The notes: generated from the letters alone by a model not told the origin. 52,908 nt of DNA from an uncultured Phycisphaerales bacterium (GCA_937995595.1 CALKJW010000023.1:1-52908), one strand, 5' to 3'. Positions 33,987 to 42,324 are shown, numbered from the stretch's first letter. Numbers and translations are program-made.

Positions 33987-36101
33987 ATGAACAAGCTGCT
34001 TTCTCTCTCGGCGGTCTCGGTGCTCTGCGTGGCGAACGCCGCCGCGGCACAGGTCGCCATCGACTTCGGCAACATCGAGTACCGCAAACTCGAGACCCGC
34101 GGCGCGACCGAGAGCGCGATGCTCGACAAACTGATGAACCAGACGCCCGTCCGCTGGTCGCCGTGGATGGTCCTCACGCCGTTTGTCGGCAACGAGAAGG
34201 GCTTCCTCGCCCGCCCGCTCCCGCCCGAGGACGAACTGCCCAAGATGACCGCCGGCGGGCCCGGCCCGGACCTGAACGCGAGGTACACCGGCAAGCAGAA
34301 CCGCGAGATCGGCTGGCAGAAACTCTCCGACGAGCCCGACCGCGCGATGAGCTTGAAGATCTACAAGGACGACGAGCTCAACGTCCGCGGCACCGGCTAC
34401 CTCTACTGCACCGCGACCGTCGACCGCGCCGTCTCGCTCCCGGTCACCATGGGCTCCGACGACGGCCTGCGCTTCTGGCTCAACGGCAAACTGCTCATCG
34501 ACGCCGACGTGCCCCGCGGCCTGAACGTCGAGGACCACCGGCTCACACTCGACCTCAAGCCCGGCGTCAACCACCTGCTGGCAAAGGTCACGCAGGGCCA
34601 GGGCGGGTGGGACTTCCAACTCATCACCCGCACCGCGCGCGTCGACCCGATCCTCGACGCCAAACTGCAGTACCAACTCAACGCCGACTTCCCCACCGAC
34701 GAAGACGCGTACTACCGCATCGCGACAGTCCCCGTCCCGCTCGACGTCGTGCTCGAGGTTGGCGGGCTCGACACGCTGCCCGACGGCCGCATCGCCGTGT
34801 GCACCCGGCGCGGCGACGTGTATCTGGTCGAGTACGCTGACGAGGACCCGCCCTTCGACGCGCGGTTCAGACTCTTCGCCTCGGGCCTGCACGAGCCGCT
34901 CGGCGTCGCCGCGCGGACCGAGAACGGCCAACTGGCGATCTACTGCGTGCAGCGCCCCGAACTGACGCGGCTGGTCGACACCAACGGCGACGGCCGCGCC
35001 GACCTGTACGACACCTTCTGCGACGCGTGGGGCGTCTCGGGCAACTACCACGAGTTCGCCTTCGGCCCCAAGTTCGACGCCGAGGGCAACGCGTGGGTCA
35101 CGCTCAACGTCGGCTTCTGCGACGCCCTGGGCAAGAGCGTCGCGCCCTACCGCGGCTGGGCGGTGAAGGTCACGCCCGACCGCCGCATGATCCCCGTGTG
35201 CGACGGCCTGCGCTCGCCCAACGGCATCGGCTTCAACGCGCTGGGCGACTGCTTCTACGCCGACAACCAGGGCGACTACGTGGCGACCAACAAACTCTCG
35301 TGGATGTCGCAGGACTCCTACCACGGCCACCCCGCCGGCCTGCGCTGGCGCAAGAACTGGCAGCAGGGCGACCCGGAGCCCGCGCGCACGCTCCCCGCCG
35401 TGTGGTTCCCCTACAAGAAGATGGGCCAGTCCGCGGCCGACTGCGTGATGGACACCACCGGCGGCAGGTTCGGTCCGTTTGCCGGCCAGTTGTTCGTGGG
35501 CGACCAGTTCTCGGCGATCGTGATGCGCGTCGCGCTCGAGAAGGTCAGCGGGCCCGATGGCGACTTCTACCAGGGCGCGTGCTTCCCCTTCCGGCGCGGG
35601 CTCGATTGCGGCGTCAACCGCCTGACCTTCGACAAGAACGGCGGCATGATCGTCGGGCAGACCGACCGCGGCTGGGGATCGATCGGCCGCCTGCGCTACG
35701 GCCTGCAGCGCATCGTGTGGACCGGCAGGACGCCCTTCGAGCCTCTGACGGTGCACGCCGCGCCGCGCGGCTTTGTCGTCACCTTCACCGAGGACGTCGA
35801 CCCCGCCAGCGCGGAGGACGTGAAGTCGTACTCGATGAGCAGTTACACCTACCGCTACCACGCGACCTACGGATCGCCCGAGATCCAGACGCAGACGCCC
35901 ACGGTCACCGCTGCGAAGGTGACCGGCCCGCGAACGGTCGCGCTCACCGTCGAAGGCCTGCGCGACGGGGGCGAGGGCTTCGTGCACGAGATCGGCATGA
36001 GCGGCGTGAAGGCCAGGGACGGGCGCAACCTGTTGCACCCGATCGCCTACTACACGCTGCACAGGATCCCGGCGGACGAGCCGACCGTGGCGGGCCGATA
36101 G
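33987..36101 (+). CDS. Secreted beta-propeller protein of soluble-dehydrogenase type
   Basis: A 704-residue exported protein starting MNKLLSLSAVSVLCVANAAAAQ, a clear signal peptide. Residues about 90-220 form a PA14-like beta domain (TATVDRAVSLPVTMGSDDGLRFWLNG). Residues about 255-560 form a propeller resembling glucose/sorbosone dehydrogenases: GLDTLPDGRIAVCTRRGDVYLV, LHEPLGVAA, DTNGDGRADLYDTF, RSPNGIGFNALGDCFYADNQGDY, VGDQFSAIVMRVAL. Catalytic residues of the PQQ enzymes were not confirmed, so it may bind rather than oxidise sugar. A C-terminal Ig-like part (GFVVTFTEDVDPASAEDVKSY) ends the chain. It follows the cytochrome gene by 122 bases. The spacer contains degenerate CATCCG-type repeats. 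Confidence 0.82.
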   Translation: MNKLLSLSAVSVLCVANAAAAQVAIDFGNIEYRKLETRGATESAMLDKLMNQTPVRWSPWMVLTPFVGNEKGFLARPLPPEDELPKMTAGGPGPDLNARYTGKQNREIGWQKLSDEPDRAMSLKIYKDDELNVRGTGYLYCTATVDRAVSLPVTMGSDDGLRFWLNGKLLIDADVPRGLNVEDHRLTLDLKPGVNHLLAKVTQGQGGWDFQLITRTARVDPILDAKLQYQLNADFPTDEDAYYRIATVPVPLDVVLEVGGLDTLPDGRIAVCTRRGDVYLVEYADEDPPFDARFRLFASGLHEPLGVAARTENGQLAIYCVQRPELTRLVDTNGDGRADLYDTFCDAWGVSGNYHEFAFGPKFDAEGNAWVTLNVGFCDALGKSVAPYRGWAVKVTPDRRMIPVCDGLRSPNGIGFNALGDCFYADNQGDYVATNKLSWMSQDSYHGHPAGLRWRKNWQQGDPEPARTLPAVWFPYKKMGQSAADCVMDTTGGRFGPFAGQLFVGDQFSAIVMRVALEKVSGPDGDFYQGACFPFRRGLDCGVNRLTFDKNGGMIVGQTDRGWGSIGRLRYGLQRIVWTGRTPFEPLTVHAAPRGFVVTFTEDVDPASAEDVKSYSMSSYTYRYHATYGSPEIQTQTPTVTAAKVTGPRTVALTVEGLRDGGEGFVHEIGMSGVKARDGRNLLHPIAYYTLHRIPADEPTVAGR

Positions 36102-36119
36102 GTTCGGTCGAAATCGGGT

Positions 36120-36214
36120 CCACTGAGACCACCGAGAGGACACGGAGCGCGCAGAGAGAGCCCGTGCGATCTCGTCTCTCTGTGGCCTTCGTCTCGCCTC
36201 TGTGGAATCTGTGG
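36120..36214. repeat. Imperfect 40-base inverted repeat between convergent genes
   Basis: The 40 bases from 36120 and the 40 bases ending at 36214 are inverted copies of one another at 29 of 40 positions, separated by 15 bases. Both arms are made of degenerate CACxGAG-like units. The element lies exactly between the convergent propeller and oxidoreductase genes and may act as a bidirectional terminator. Confidence 0.7.
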
Positions 36215-36220
36215 ACGGAT

Positions 36221-37459
36221 CTACATCACGAACGCGGCGTCGGTCCACTTGCGGTCCGACCGCGCGCTCTCCACGGTCTTCTCGATGAAGTGCACGCCGC
36301 GGGCGCCGTCCTCGAGCGTCGGGTAGTCGAGTTCCGGGTGCCCTTGGTGGCCCGGCACTCCGTGCCGGGCGCGGTCGGACGCACCCAACCCGTCCGGCAC
36401 GGAGTGCCGGCCGACCTCAAGGCCACTGCTCATCGCCTCCATCGCGCCCCGGTACACGTTCGCGAACGCTTCGAGAAACGCCTCCGGGTGGCCGCTGGGG
36501 ACGCGCGTTGCGCTCTGCGCGGCGGGGCACAGGTACGCGTTGCCGCGGCGGAGCACCTGCTCGGGCTTGCCGTCAGCGCGGAAGAACAGCGCGTTGGGTT
36601 CTTCCTGCCGCCACTCCAGCCCGGCCTTCGTGCCCCAGATGCGGATGCGCAGGTCGTTCTCGCCGCCGATGCAGACCTGCGAGCAGGTGAGGATGCCGCG
36701 GGCGCCGTTGGAAAGGCGCAGCAGCAGGTTGGCATCATCATCGAGCGCGCGGCCGGGGACGAAGCTCGTCAGGTCCGCACAGATCTGTGTGATCTCAAGG
36801 CCGGTGATGTATCGCAGCAGGTGCTCGGCGTGCGAGCCGATATCGCCGATCGCCCCGCCAATCCCAGCGCGCTTCGGGTCGGTCCGCCAGTCGGCCTGCT
36901 TCTGCCCGCAGTCCTCGAGTTTGCTCGCCAGCCATCCCTGGTTGTACTCGACGATCACCTTGCGGATCTCGCCGAGTTCTCCCTGCGCAACCATGTGCCG
37001 CGCCTGCTTCACCAGCGGGTAGCCCGAGTAGTTGTACGTCACGGCGAACACGCCGCCGCCCGCCTTGTGCGCCGCGGCCAGTTCGCGGGCCTCCGCGCTG
37101 TTCATGCACAGCGGCTTGTCGCACACGACGTGGAAGCCCGCGCGGGCGAACGCGCCCGCGATCGGCGCGTGCGCGTGGTTGGGCGTGACGACCGACACGA
37201 AGTCGATGCGCGCATCGGGGCCGTCGCCAACAGGCCGCGCCAGTTCGCGCTCCAGCATCTCCTGCCACGAGCCGTAGTTGCGGTCGTCGGGCAGGTTCCA
37301 TGGCGGCTCGCGGCCGGACTGGCGCGCCCGCGCCGGGTCGCTCGACAGGCAGCCCGCGACCAGTCGCGCGCGCCCGTCCATCGTCGCCGCGGTGCGGTGC
37401 ACCGCGCCGATGAACGCCCCCTTGCCGCCGCCGACGATGCCCATTCTCAGTGTGCGCAT
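36221..37459 (-). CDS. Gfo/Idh/MocA-family oxidoreductase with an in-frame palindromic insert
   Basis: A 412-residue NAD(P)-dependent sugar or inositol dehydrogenase. The N-terminal Rossmann motif is [13 protein letters not shown], then [31 protein letters not shown], where DKPLCMN supplies the conserved EKP-like lysine, and [16 protein letters not shown]. The C-terminal domain has [33 protein letters not shown] with the active-site histidine. Near residues 347-372, sequence encoded by the palindromic element at 36346-36416 (beginning VGRHSVPDG) interrupts the end expected for the family, which resumes [24 protein letters not shown]. Paired with the sugar isomerase upstream, it likely interconverts 3-keto and hydroxyl sugars. 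Confidence 0.9.
   Translation of the reverse strand: MRTLRMGIVGGGKGAFIGAVHRTAATMDGRARLVAGCLSSDPARARQSGREPPWNLPDDRNYGSWQEMLERELARPVGDGPDARIDFVSVVTPNHAHAPIAGAFARAGFHVVCDKPLCMNSAEARELAAAHKAGGGVFAVTYNYSGYPLVKQARHMVAQGELGEIRKVIVEYNQGWLASKLEDCGQKQADWRTDPKRAGIGGAIGDIGSHAEHLLRYITGLEITQICADLTSFVPGRALDDDANLLLRLSNGARGILTCSQVCIGGENDLRIRIWGTKAGLEWRQEEPNALFFRADGKPEQVLRRGNAYLCPAAQSATRVPSGHPEAFLEAFANVYRGAMEAMSSGLEVGRHSVPDGLGASDRARHGVPGHQGHPELDYPTLEDGARGVHFIEKTVESARSDRKWTDAAFVM
36346..36416. repeat. Palindromic repeat element inside a coding sequence
   Basis: Two arms of about 30 bases (36346-36376 and 36387-36416) are inverted copies around a 10-base loop, and each arm contains its own perfect palindrome CCGGCAC-TCC/GGA-GTGCCGG. 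The element keeps the reading frame of the surrounding oxidoreductase gene and adds about 24 codons. It resembles palindromic elements that insert into protein genes, as in Rickettsia, but the sequence is different. Confidence 0.85.
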
Positions 37460-37473
37460 GGTGACTCCGGAGT

Positions 37474-37640
37474 CTCAACGCGAAGTTCGCGAAAGCCGCG
37501 AAGAAGCGCGGGGCGCTCGCGAACCAGACGCGGGGATGGACGCACCAAACTTCAACAAGTCCTCCAGGCCCCGAGACGGGGTCAACGCCTGTACGGCCGG
37601 TTCCGTTCTCCTTCGCGCACTTCGCGACCTTCGAGTTGAT
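37474..37640. repeat. Long inverted-repeat intergenic element
   Basis: A 30-base arm at 37474-37503 and its inverted copy at 37611-37640 agree at 25 of 30 positions. The 107-base centre is not repeated. The arms consist of degenerate CGCGAAG/TTCGCG units. The element fills nearly the whole gap between the isomerase gene and the oxidoreductase gene, both on minus, and could fold into a long hairpin in their shared transcript. Confidence 0.72.
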
Positions 37641-37642
37641 GA

Positions 37643-38668
37643 CTACCTCTCGAACGCCGCATCGAACGCCCGCCCGCTGGTCGGGAAGTCCAGCCGCTTG
37701 ACGAACGCGCACGACTCCTTCGCCCCGTGCTCGCGGTCCATGCCCGCGTCCTCCCACTCGACGCTCAGCGGCCCGTTGTAGCCGATGCGGTTCAGCGAGC
37801 GGATGACCGCCTCCCAGTTCACGTGCCCGCGCCCGACAGATCGGAAGTCCCAGCCCCTCCGCACGTCCCCGAACGCCAGGTGCGAGCCCAGCACGCCCGA
37901 CATCCCGTCGCCGCCCTTGTTGTTGCCGGGGCCGTAGTGCACCGCCACGTCCTTCATGTGCACATGGAAGATCCGGTCGGCGAACCGCTCGATGAACTTG
38001 TTGGGCGCGACGCCCTGCCACAGCAGGTGCGAGGGGTCGAAGTTGAACCCGAACGCCGGGTGGTTGCCGACCGCCGACAGCGCGGCCTCGGCCGTGTAGT
38101 AGTCGTACGCGATCTCGCCCGGGTGCACTTCGAGCGCGAACTTCACGCCCGCATTCTTGAAGGTGTCGAGGATCGGCCCCCACCGCTTCGCAAAGTCGTC
38201 GTACCCCGCCTTCACGTCCTCGGCACCCGTGGGCGGGAAGAAGTACCACTTGCCCCAGATGCTCGAACCCGTGAACCCGTTCACGACCTTCACGCCCAGC
38301 GTCTTTGCCGCCGCGGCGGTCTGCTTCATCTCCTGCGCTGCGCGCTGGCGCACGCCCTCGGGCTCGCCGTCGCCCCACACGTGCGCGGGCAGGATCGCCT
38401 TGTGCCGCGGGTCGATGTCGTCGCACACCGCCTGACCCACCAGGTGCGACGAGATCGCCCAGCACTTCAGGCCGTGCCTGCCGAGCAGTTCGTGGCGCGA
38501 CCGGCAGTACGCCGCGCCGTCGGGCCCCGCGGCCTTGCCGACTTCGAAGTGATCGCCCCAGCAGGCCAGTTCCAGGCCGTCGTAGCCGAAGCCCCTCGCC
38601 TTGGCGGCCATGGTCTCAAGCGGCAGGTCGGCCCATTGTCCGGTGAAGAGTGTGACGGGTCGCGGCAT
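37643..38668 (-). CDS. Sugar phosphate isomerase/epimerase family (TIM-barrel) protein
   Basis: A 341-residue xylose-isomerase-like TIM barrel. Metal-binding features typical of the family: [13 protein letters not shown] (Glu), [14 protein letters not shown] (Asp and His), [11 protein letters not shown] (His) and [13 protein letters not shown] (Glu). The N-terminal part [24 protein letters not shown] is also characteristic. It lies upstream of and on the same strand as the Gfo/Idh/MocA gene, a pairing seen in many keto-sugar and inositol loci. The exact substrate is open. Confidence 0.92.
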   Translation of the reverse strand: MPRPVTLFTGQWADLPLETMAAKARGFGYDGLELACWGDHFEVGKAAGPDGAAYCRSRHELLGRHGLKCWAISSHLVGQAVCDDIDPRHKAILPAHVWGDGEPEGVRQRAAQEMKQTAAAAKTLGVKVVNGFTGSSIWGKWYFFPPTGAEDVKAGYDDFAKRWGPILDTFKNAGVKFALEVHPGEIAYDYYTAEAALSAVGNHPAFGFNFDPSHLLWQGVAPNKFIERFADRIFHVHMKDVAVHYGPGNNKGGDGMSGVLGSHLAFGDVRRGWDFRSVGRGHVNWEAVIRSLNRIGYNGPLSVEWEDAGMDREHGAKESCAFVKRLDFPTSGRAFDAAFER

Positions 38669-38707
38669 GCCCGCAGTGTACCGCGCCGTGCCCGCGGCGC
38701 GCCGACG

Positions 38708-39412
38708 CTACGGCAGCGGCACGCGCCCGCCGGTCATCCAGTGCGCCAGTTGGCCGATGCCCTGGTCCGCCGCGCCAAAGCCGACGGGATAGATGTACCG
38801 CCCGCCGAAGTACAGCAGCACGATCAGCGTGAACAGCGCGATGTTCTGCCCGTTGGGCCCGTCGATGACGTCGCGGTACCGCGGCCAGAACGTCGCGAGA
38901 ATCCGCGATCCGTCCAGCGGCGGGGCGGGCAGAATGTTGAAGACCGCCAGCGTGACGTTCAGCGCCGCGCCAAGGCGGAAGAACGTCTGCACGTCCGCGT
39001 ACGCCTTGTCGGGCACCGACAGCGCCGGCGAGGCGTACCCGCCCGCGACGGCGACCCACGCCGCGCCCAGCACGATGCACAGCGCGCCGAGAAACAGGTT
39101 CATCACCGGCCCGGCGACGGCGACCAGCGCGTCGTCGTAGCGCCCGCGGAAGCGCGCCGGGTTGACGGGCATCAGGCCCCAGGCGATCCCGACCAGCGCG
39201 AATACGATCAGGCTCGGGAACCCCATGTGCACCACGGGGTTCCACGTCATATGGCCCGACTCGATGGGCGTGCGGTCGCCGCGCCAGATCGCGGCCCAGC
39301 CGTGGGCCAGTTCGTGCAGCGTGATCGAGCCCAGGACGATGACGACCCAGGCGACGATGACGAACGGGCCCGCCGCCTCGTACCACTTGGCGACCCACCA
39401 GCCGGTGAACAT
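38708..39412 (-). CDS. Site-2-protease-type M50 metalloprotease
   Basis: A 234-residue intramembrane metalloprotease. The zinc-binding HELAH motif is in LGSITLHELAHGWAA on the second hydrophobic segment, and the third ligand is the Asp in NILPAPPLDGSRI. Four to five hydrophobic segments are visible; there is no PDZ domain or cystathionine-beta-synthase domain, so it belongs to the small soluble-domain-free class. Such enzymes cut membrane-bound anti-sigma factors or signal peptides. It precedes rplT on the minus strand in gene order but its own regulation is not apparent. Confidence 0.9.
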   Translation of the reverse strand: MFTGWWVAKWYEAAGPFVIVAWVVIVLGSITLHELAHGWAAIWRGDRTPIESGHMTWNPVVHMGFPSLIVFALVGIAWGLMPVNPARFRGRYDDALVAVAGPVMNLFLGALCIVLGAAWVAVAGGYASPALSVPDKAYADVQTFFRLGAALNVTLAVFNILPAPPLDGSRILATFWPRYRDVIDGPNGQNIALFTLIVLLYFGGRYIYPVGFGAADQGIGQLAHWMTGGRVPLP

Positions 39413-39437
39413 GGTCGCACCCCCGGGTTCGGGAGAC

Positions 39438-39812
39438 TCAGGCCTTGGCCGCGGTCGCGCGCGAGTGCTTCACCGCCGAGGCGCAGACCTGGTCGAAGGC
39501 CTTGGGGTCCTCGATCGCCAGTTGGCTGAGCATCTTGCGGTTGAGTTTGATGCCGGCCATCTTCAGCCCGTTGATGAACTGGCTGTAGCGGCAGTCGCGC
39601 ATGCGGCACGCGGCGGTGATGCGCGTGATCCACAGGCGGCGCATGTCGCGCTTCAGTCGGCGGCGGTCGCGGAACGCGTAGCGACCCGCGCGGATGACGG
39701 CGTCCTCGGCGCGGTACTTGGACTTGTGGTTCGAGCCGTAGTAGCCGCGCGCGGCCCGGAGGATGCGCTTGCGGGCCTGTGTGCGTGCGGCGCCTTTGCG
39801 GATGCGGGGCAT
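39438..39812 (-). CDS. rplT: Large ribosomal subunit protein bL20
   Basis: A 124-residue bL20, which binds 23S rRNA early in 50S assembly. It begins MPRIRKGAARTQARKRIL and contains RAARGYYGSNHKSKYRAE, YAFRDRRRLKRDMRRLWITRI and the C-terminal globular half with FINGLKMAGIKLNRKMLSQLA. Length is normal (about 118). It follows rpmI by 152 bases on the same strand. Confidence 0.97.
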   Translation of the reverse strand: MPRIRKGAARTQARKRILRAARGYYGSNHKSKYRAEDAVIRAGRYAFRDRRRLKRDMRRLWITRITAACRMRDCRYSQFINGLKMAGIKLNRKMLSQLAIEDPKAFDQVCASAVKHSRATAAKA

Positions 39813-39964
39813 GGTCGAGACTCCGAGTTGTGTCGCGTGCGGGGCGGGCGTCGCGTGGTCGGCCGGCTTTGGCCCGACGGACGGGTGTGGGACTGGTCAG
39901 TGCGTGTGCGAACCGGGCGGAACCGGCGGCGCGGCGTCGGCCGCGCAGCACGCCGGCGGGAGCA

Positions 39965-40261
39965 TCACTTCTTGGCGGCCTTGGCCTTCTCGGCGCGGGC
40001 CGCGGCACGCTCCTGCGGCGTCGGGCTCTTCTTCAGCGTGGCCCGGGCCTGGTCGCGCCCGCGAAGACGACGGAACAGCAGCCGCTCAAGACGCTTGGCC
40101 TCGGGGTTGGACATGAACTTGTCGGTCCGGAGGCGGCGGAGGCGCTTGCTGCTCTTGCTGGAGCGCAAGTGCTTGCCGAACGCGCGGTTGTGCCGTACCA
40201 GACCGGTGGCCGTCAGGCGGATGCGCTTGAGGCTGGCCTTGTGGCTCTTGTTCTTGGGCAT
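39965..40261 (-). CDS. rpmI: Large ribosomal subunit protein bL35 with long C-terminal tail
   Basis: A 98-residue bL35: MPKNKSHKASLKRIRLTATG, then HNRAFGKHLRSSKSSKRLRRLR and a helix to about residue 65. The usual protein ends near residue 65; here about 30 more basic and Ala-rich residues follow (QARATLKKSPTPQERAAARAEKAKAAKK). Start chosen at the Met of MPKNK rather than four codons earlier. GGAG lies nine bases before it. The gene that normally precedes it, infC, is absent: the next gene upstream is the divergent parA-like gene 500 bases away. Confidence 0.95.
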   Translation of the reverse strand: MPKNKSHKASLKRIRLTATGLVRHNRAFGKHLRSSKSSKRLRRLRTDKFMSNPEAKRLERLLFRRLRGRDQARATLKKSPTPQERAAARAEKAKAAKK

Positions 40262-40433
40262 CGAAAACTCCAACTCCTTGGCTTAGCCCGGCTTACGAAT
40301 CGGCCGCGGCGGTTGTCGCGCGCGAGACGCCGTCCGGCCGGGGCCGAAGGGACCGCAACAGTAGACCTGCCGGCGGCCGACAGCAAGGCACGACAACACA
40401 ACCGTCGCCCCGGTTGCGAGGGGGACGGGCTCC

Positions 40434-40475
40434 GGGCTTTGGGTGCTGGGTGCTGAGTCCTGAGTCCTGAGACAC
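40434..40475. repeat. Heptad repeat block 1 upstream of parA
   Basis: Six 7-base units in register: GGGCTTT, GGGTGCT, GGGTGCT, GAGTCCT, GAGTCCT, GAGACAC. The GAGTCCT pair is the inverse of the pair at 3130-3143. Confidence 0.85.
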
Positions 40476-40525
40476 CGTTCACCACCGGACGCGCCACAAG
40501 ACTCGGAACCCTTCGCCCGCAGGCC

Positions 40526-40560
40526 GGAACCCGGAACCCGGAATCCGTATCCCGAAACCG
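40526..40560. repeat. Heptad repeat block 2 upstream of parA
   Basis: Five 7-base units in register: GGAACCC, GGAACCC, GGAATCC, GTATCCC, GAAACCG. Same period as the other blocks but a different base unit. Confidence 0.8.
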
Positions 40561-40589
40561 GCCCCCGCGCCCCGCGTTCGTTCACCGCA

Positions 40590-40611
40590 CTTGAACTTTT
40601 GCCGTTTCAAG
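40590..40611. promoter_or_regulatory. Inverted repeat, possible operator of the parA-like gene
   Basis: A perfect 6-base inverted repeat, CTTGAA and TTCAAG, with a 10-base spacer, in an AT-rich pocket 154 bases before the parA start. It has the size of a dimeric repressor site, but no regulator is known for it and chance occurrence is possible. Confidence 0.3.
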
Positions 40612-40764
40612 GCCTTGCCGCGTCGAGGCCGATAACACGGCCGAGTTTGTCCGCGCGGTTTATGCCGCTTTGTGTTCTTTCCGCCTTCGTGCCGACGCGA
40701 ACCGCCGCGGCCGGGGATCGGGAAGTGTGTTCAAGAGGGCGTGACCACCGGGCCGGAGGCCAGC

Positions 40765-42324
40765 GTGCACACCATCGCGGTCGTCAATCAGAAGGGGGGA
40801 TGCGGCAAGACGACGACCGCGATCAATCTCGCCGGGGTCTTTGCCGCGCGCGGGTTCCGCACGCTGCTGGTGGACCTCGACCCGCAGGCCCACTGCGCGG
40901 CGGGTCTGGCCATCCCCGAGCAGCGGATCGACAAGCACATCGGCGACGCGATGCTCGCGCCAGAGGGCTCGCCCGTCGACGCCGACCGCCTCCTGTGGCG
41001 CGTCAGCCGGAACCTGGACCTGGCGCCCAGCACCGTGCGGCTGGCCGCGCTGGAGGCCGCCCGCGGCGAACTGGCCGGCAAGGCCGACGCCGAATCGCGC
41101 CTCAAGCGCGCCCTGGCGCGGTTCTCGACCCAGTACGACGTCGCGCTCATCGACTGCTCACCGGCGATCGGCCTGCTCACGTTCAACGCGCTGGTCGCGG
41201 CCGACGAGGTGCTGATCCCTGTTGAAACAGGCTTCTTCAGCCTGCACGGCGCGACCAAGCAGGTCAACACGATCAAGTCCGTCGCCAAGCGGCTGGGCGT
41301 GCAGCCCACGTACCGCCTGCTGCCGACGATGCACGACCCGTCCAGCGTGCTGGCGCGCGACCTGCTCGACGAGTTGCGCCGGCGGTTCCAGGGGCGGGTC
41401 GCGCCGGTCGTCATCCGCCTCGACCCCGCGCTGCGCGAGGCCGCGAGTTTCGGCCAGCCGGTCATCGAGTACGCGCCCGAGTCCGGCGGCGCGCAGGATT
41501 ACGGCGCGCTCGCGTCGTTCCTCGCCGAGCACTCGCTGGGCAGGCAGGGCGCGGCCGGCGCGCACACCGCGCCCCTCGATGCGCCGCCCGCGCCGCCGCG
41601 GATGCCCGAGGTGCACGTCGTTCCCGGCATCGCCGACCGCGCGGCGATCCCCTCGTCCCGCCCGGTCGAGCACGCCGTCGCGCACGCGCCCTCGTTCGAG
41701 CGCAGGGAATCCGCCCCGCCCCGCGCAGCGCCGACGCCGGCTGGCACGCCGTCACCCGCTCCCGTCGCGCCGGCGCCGGCCGTGGCGGTGGTTGACCCGC
41801 CCGACGTGTTCGCGCCGACACGCGCGGCCGACCTTGTCGCCCGCGCCAAGCGCCTGCACGCCAACGGCGCGGGCGCCGTTCCCGCCGCGCCGACGGTCTC
41901 GCCCGCGACGCCCGCCGCGCCGGTGATCCCGGCCGCCCCGCCGCCCGCGCCCGCCGCGCCGTTGCAGGACCCGATCCTCGCCGCGGCGTGGTACGGCGTG
42001 CGGGCGACCTCGCGCGGCGTGGTGTTCCGCCAGCCGCTCACGCTGGGCCGTCGCGTGTGCGTTGCCGGCGAGTTCAACCACTGGTCCGACAACTCGACCC
42101 CGCTTGTGCCCAACGAGTCGCTCGGCCTGCTCGAGGCGATCGTGCCCGTCCCCGCGGGCACGGCGCAGTACCGCCTGGTGGTCGATGGTCAGTGGATCTC
42201 CGACCCGTACAACCCGCTCATCGCGCCCAATCCCTTCGGCGGGGCCAACAGCCTGGTGATCGTGCCCGAGTGGAACCGCGTTCCCGAGCCGGCGGGTGCG
42301 CACCGCGCGGAGGGAGCGACATGA
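40765..42324 (+). CDS. ParA-family ATPase fused to a CBM48-like glycogen-binding module
   Basis: A 519-residue two-domain protein. Residues 1-255 are a ParA/Soj ATPase with the deviant Walker A QKGGCGKTTT (residues 9-18), LLVDLDPQAH, and Walker B-like ALIDCSPAIG. Residues about 265-405 are a Pro/Ala-rich linker. Residues about 410-507 match the AMPK-type CBM48 fold: VCVAGEFNHWSDNSTPLV (tryptophan 440) and YRLVVDGQWISDPYNPL then FGGANSLVIV. In eukaryotic AMPK and in branching enzymes this module binds alpha-glucans. I chose the GTG at 40765, with GGAGG five bases upstream, giving the standard ParA start MHTIAVVNQKGG; an upstream frame has no such site. It is coupled to the next gene (ATGA). 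Confidence 0.85.
   Translation: MHTIAVVNQKGGCGKTTTAINLAGVFAARGFRTLLVDLDPQAHCAAGLAIPEQRIDKHIGDAMLAPEGSPVDADRLLWRVSRNLDLAPSTVRLAALEAARGELAGKADAESRLKRALARFSTQYDVALIDCSPAIGLLTFNALVAADEVLIPVETGFFSLHGATKQVNTIKSVAKRLGVQPTYRLLPTMHDPSSVLARDLLDELRRRFQGRVAPVVIRLDPALREAASFGQPVIEYAPESGGAQDYGALASFLAEHSLGRQGAAGAHTAPLDAPPAPPRMPEVHVVPGIADRAAIPSSRPVEHAVAHAPSFERRESAPPRAAPTPAGTPSPAPVAPAPAVAVVDPPDVFAPTRAADLVARAKRLHANGAGAVPAAPTVSPATPAAPVIPAAPPPAPAAPLQDPILAAAWYGVRATSRGVVFRQPLTLGRRVCVAGEFNHWSDNSTPLVPNESLGLLEAIVPVPAGTAQYRLVVDGQWISDPYNPLIAPNPFGGANSLVIVPEWNRVPEPAGAHRAEGAT

Larger units (their letters stand above)
40262..40764. other. Divergent intergenic region between rpmI and the parA-like gene
   Basis: About 500 bases without a convincing gene. 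The first 120 bases presumably hold the rpmI promoter. Then come two heptad repeat blocks (40434-40475, 40526-40560) and a more AT-rich part (about 40585-40690) that probably contains the parA promoter. An inverted repeat is at 40590-40611. A frame open from 40672 into parA has no ribosome-binding site and is not considered coding. Confidence 0.7.
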
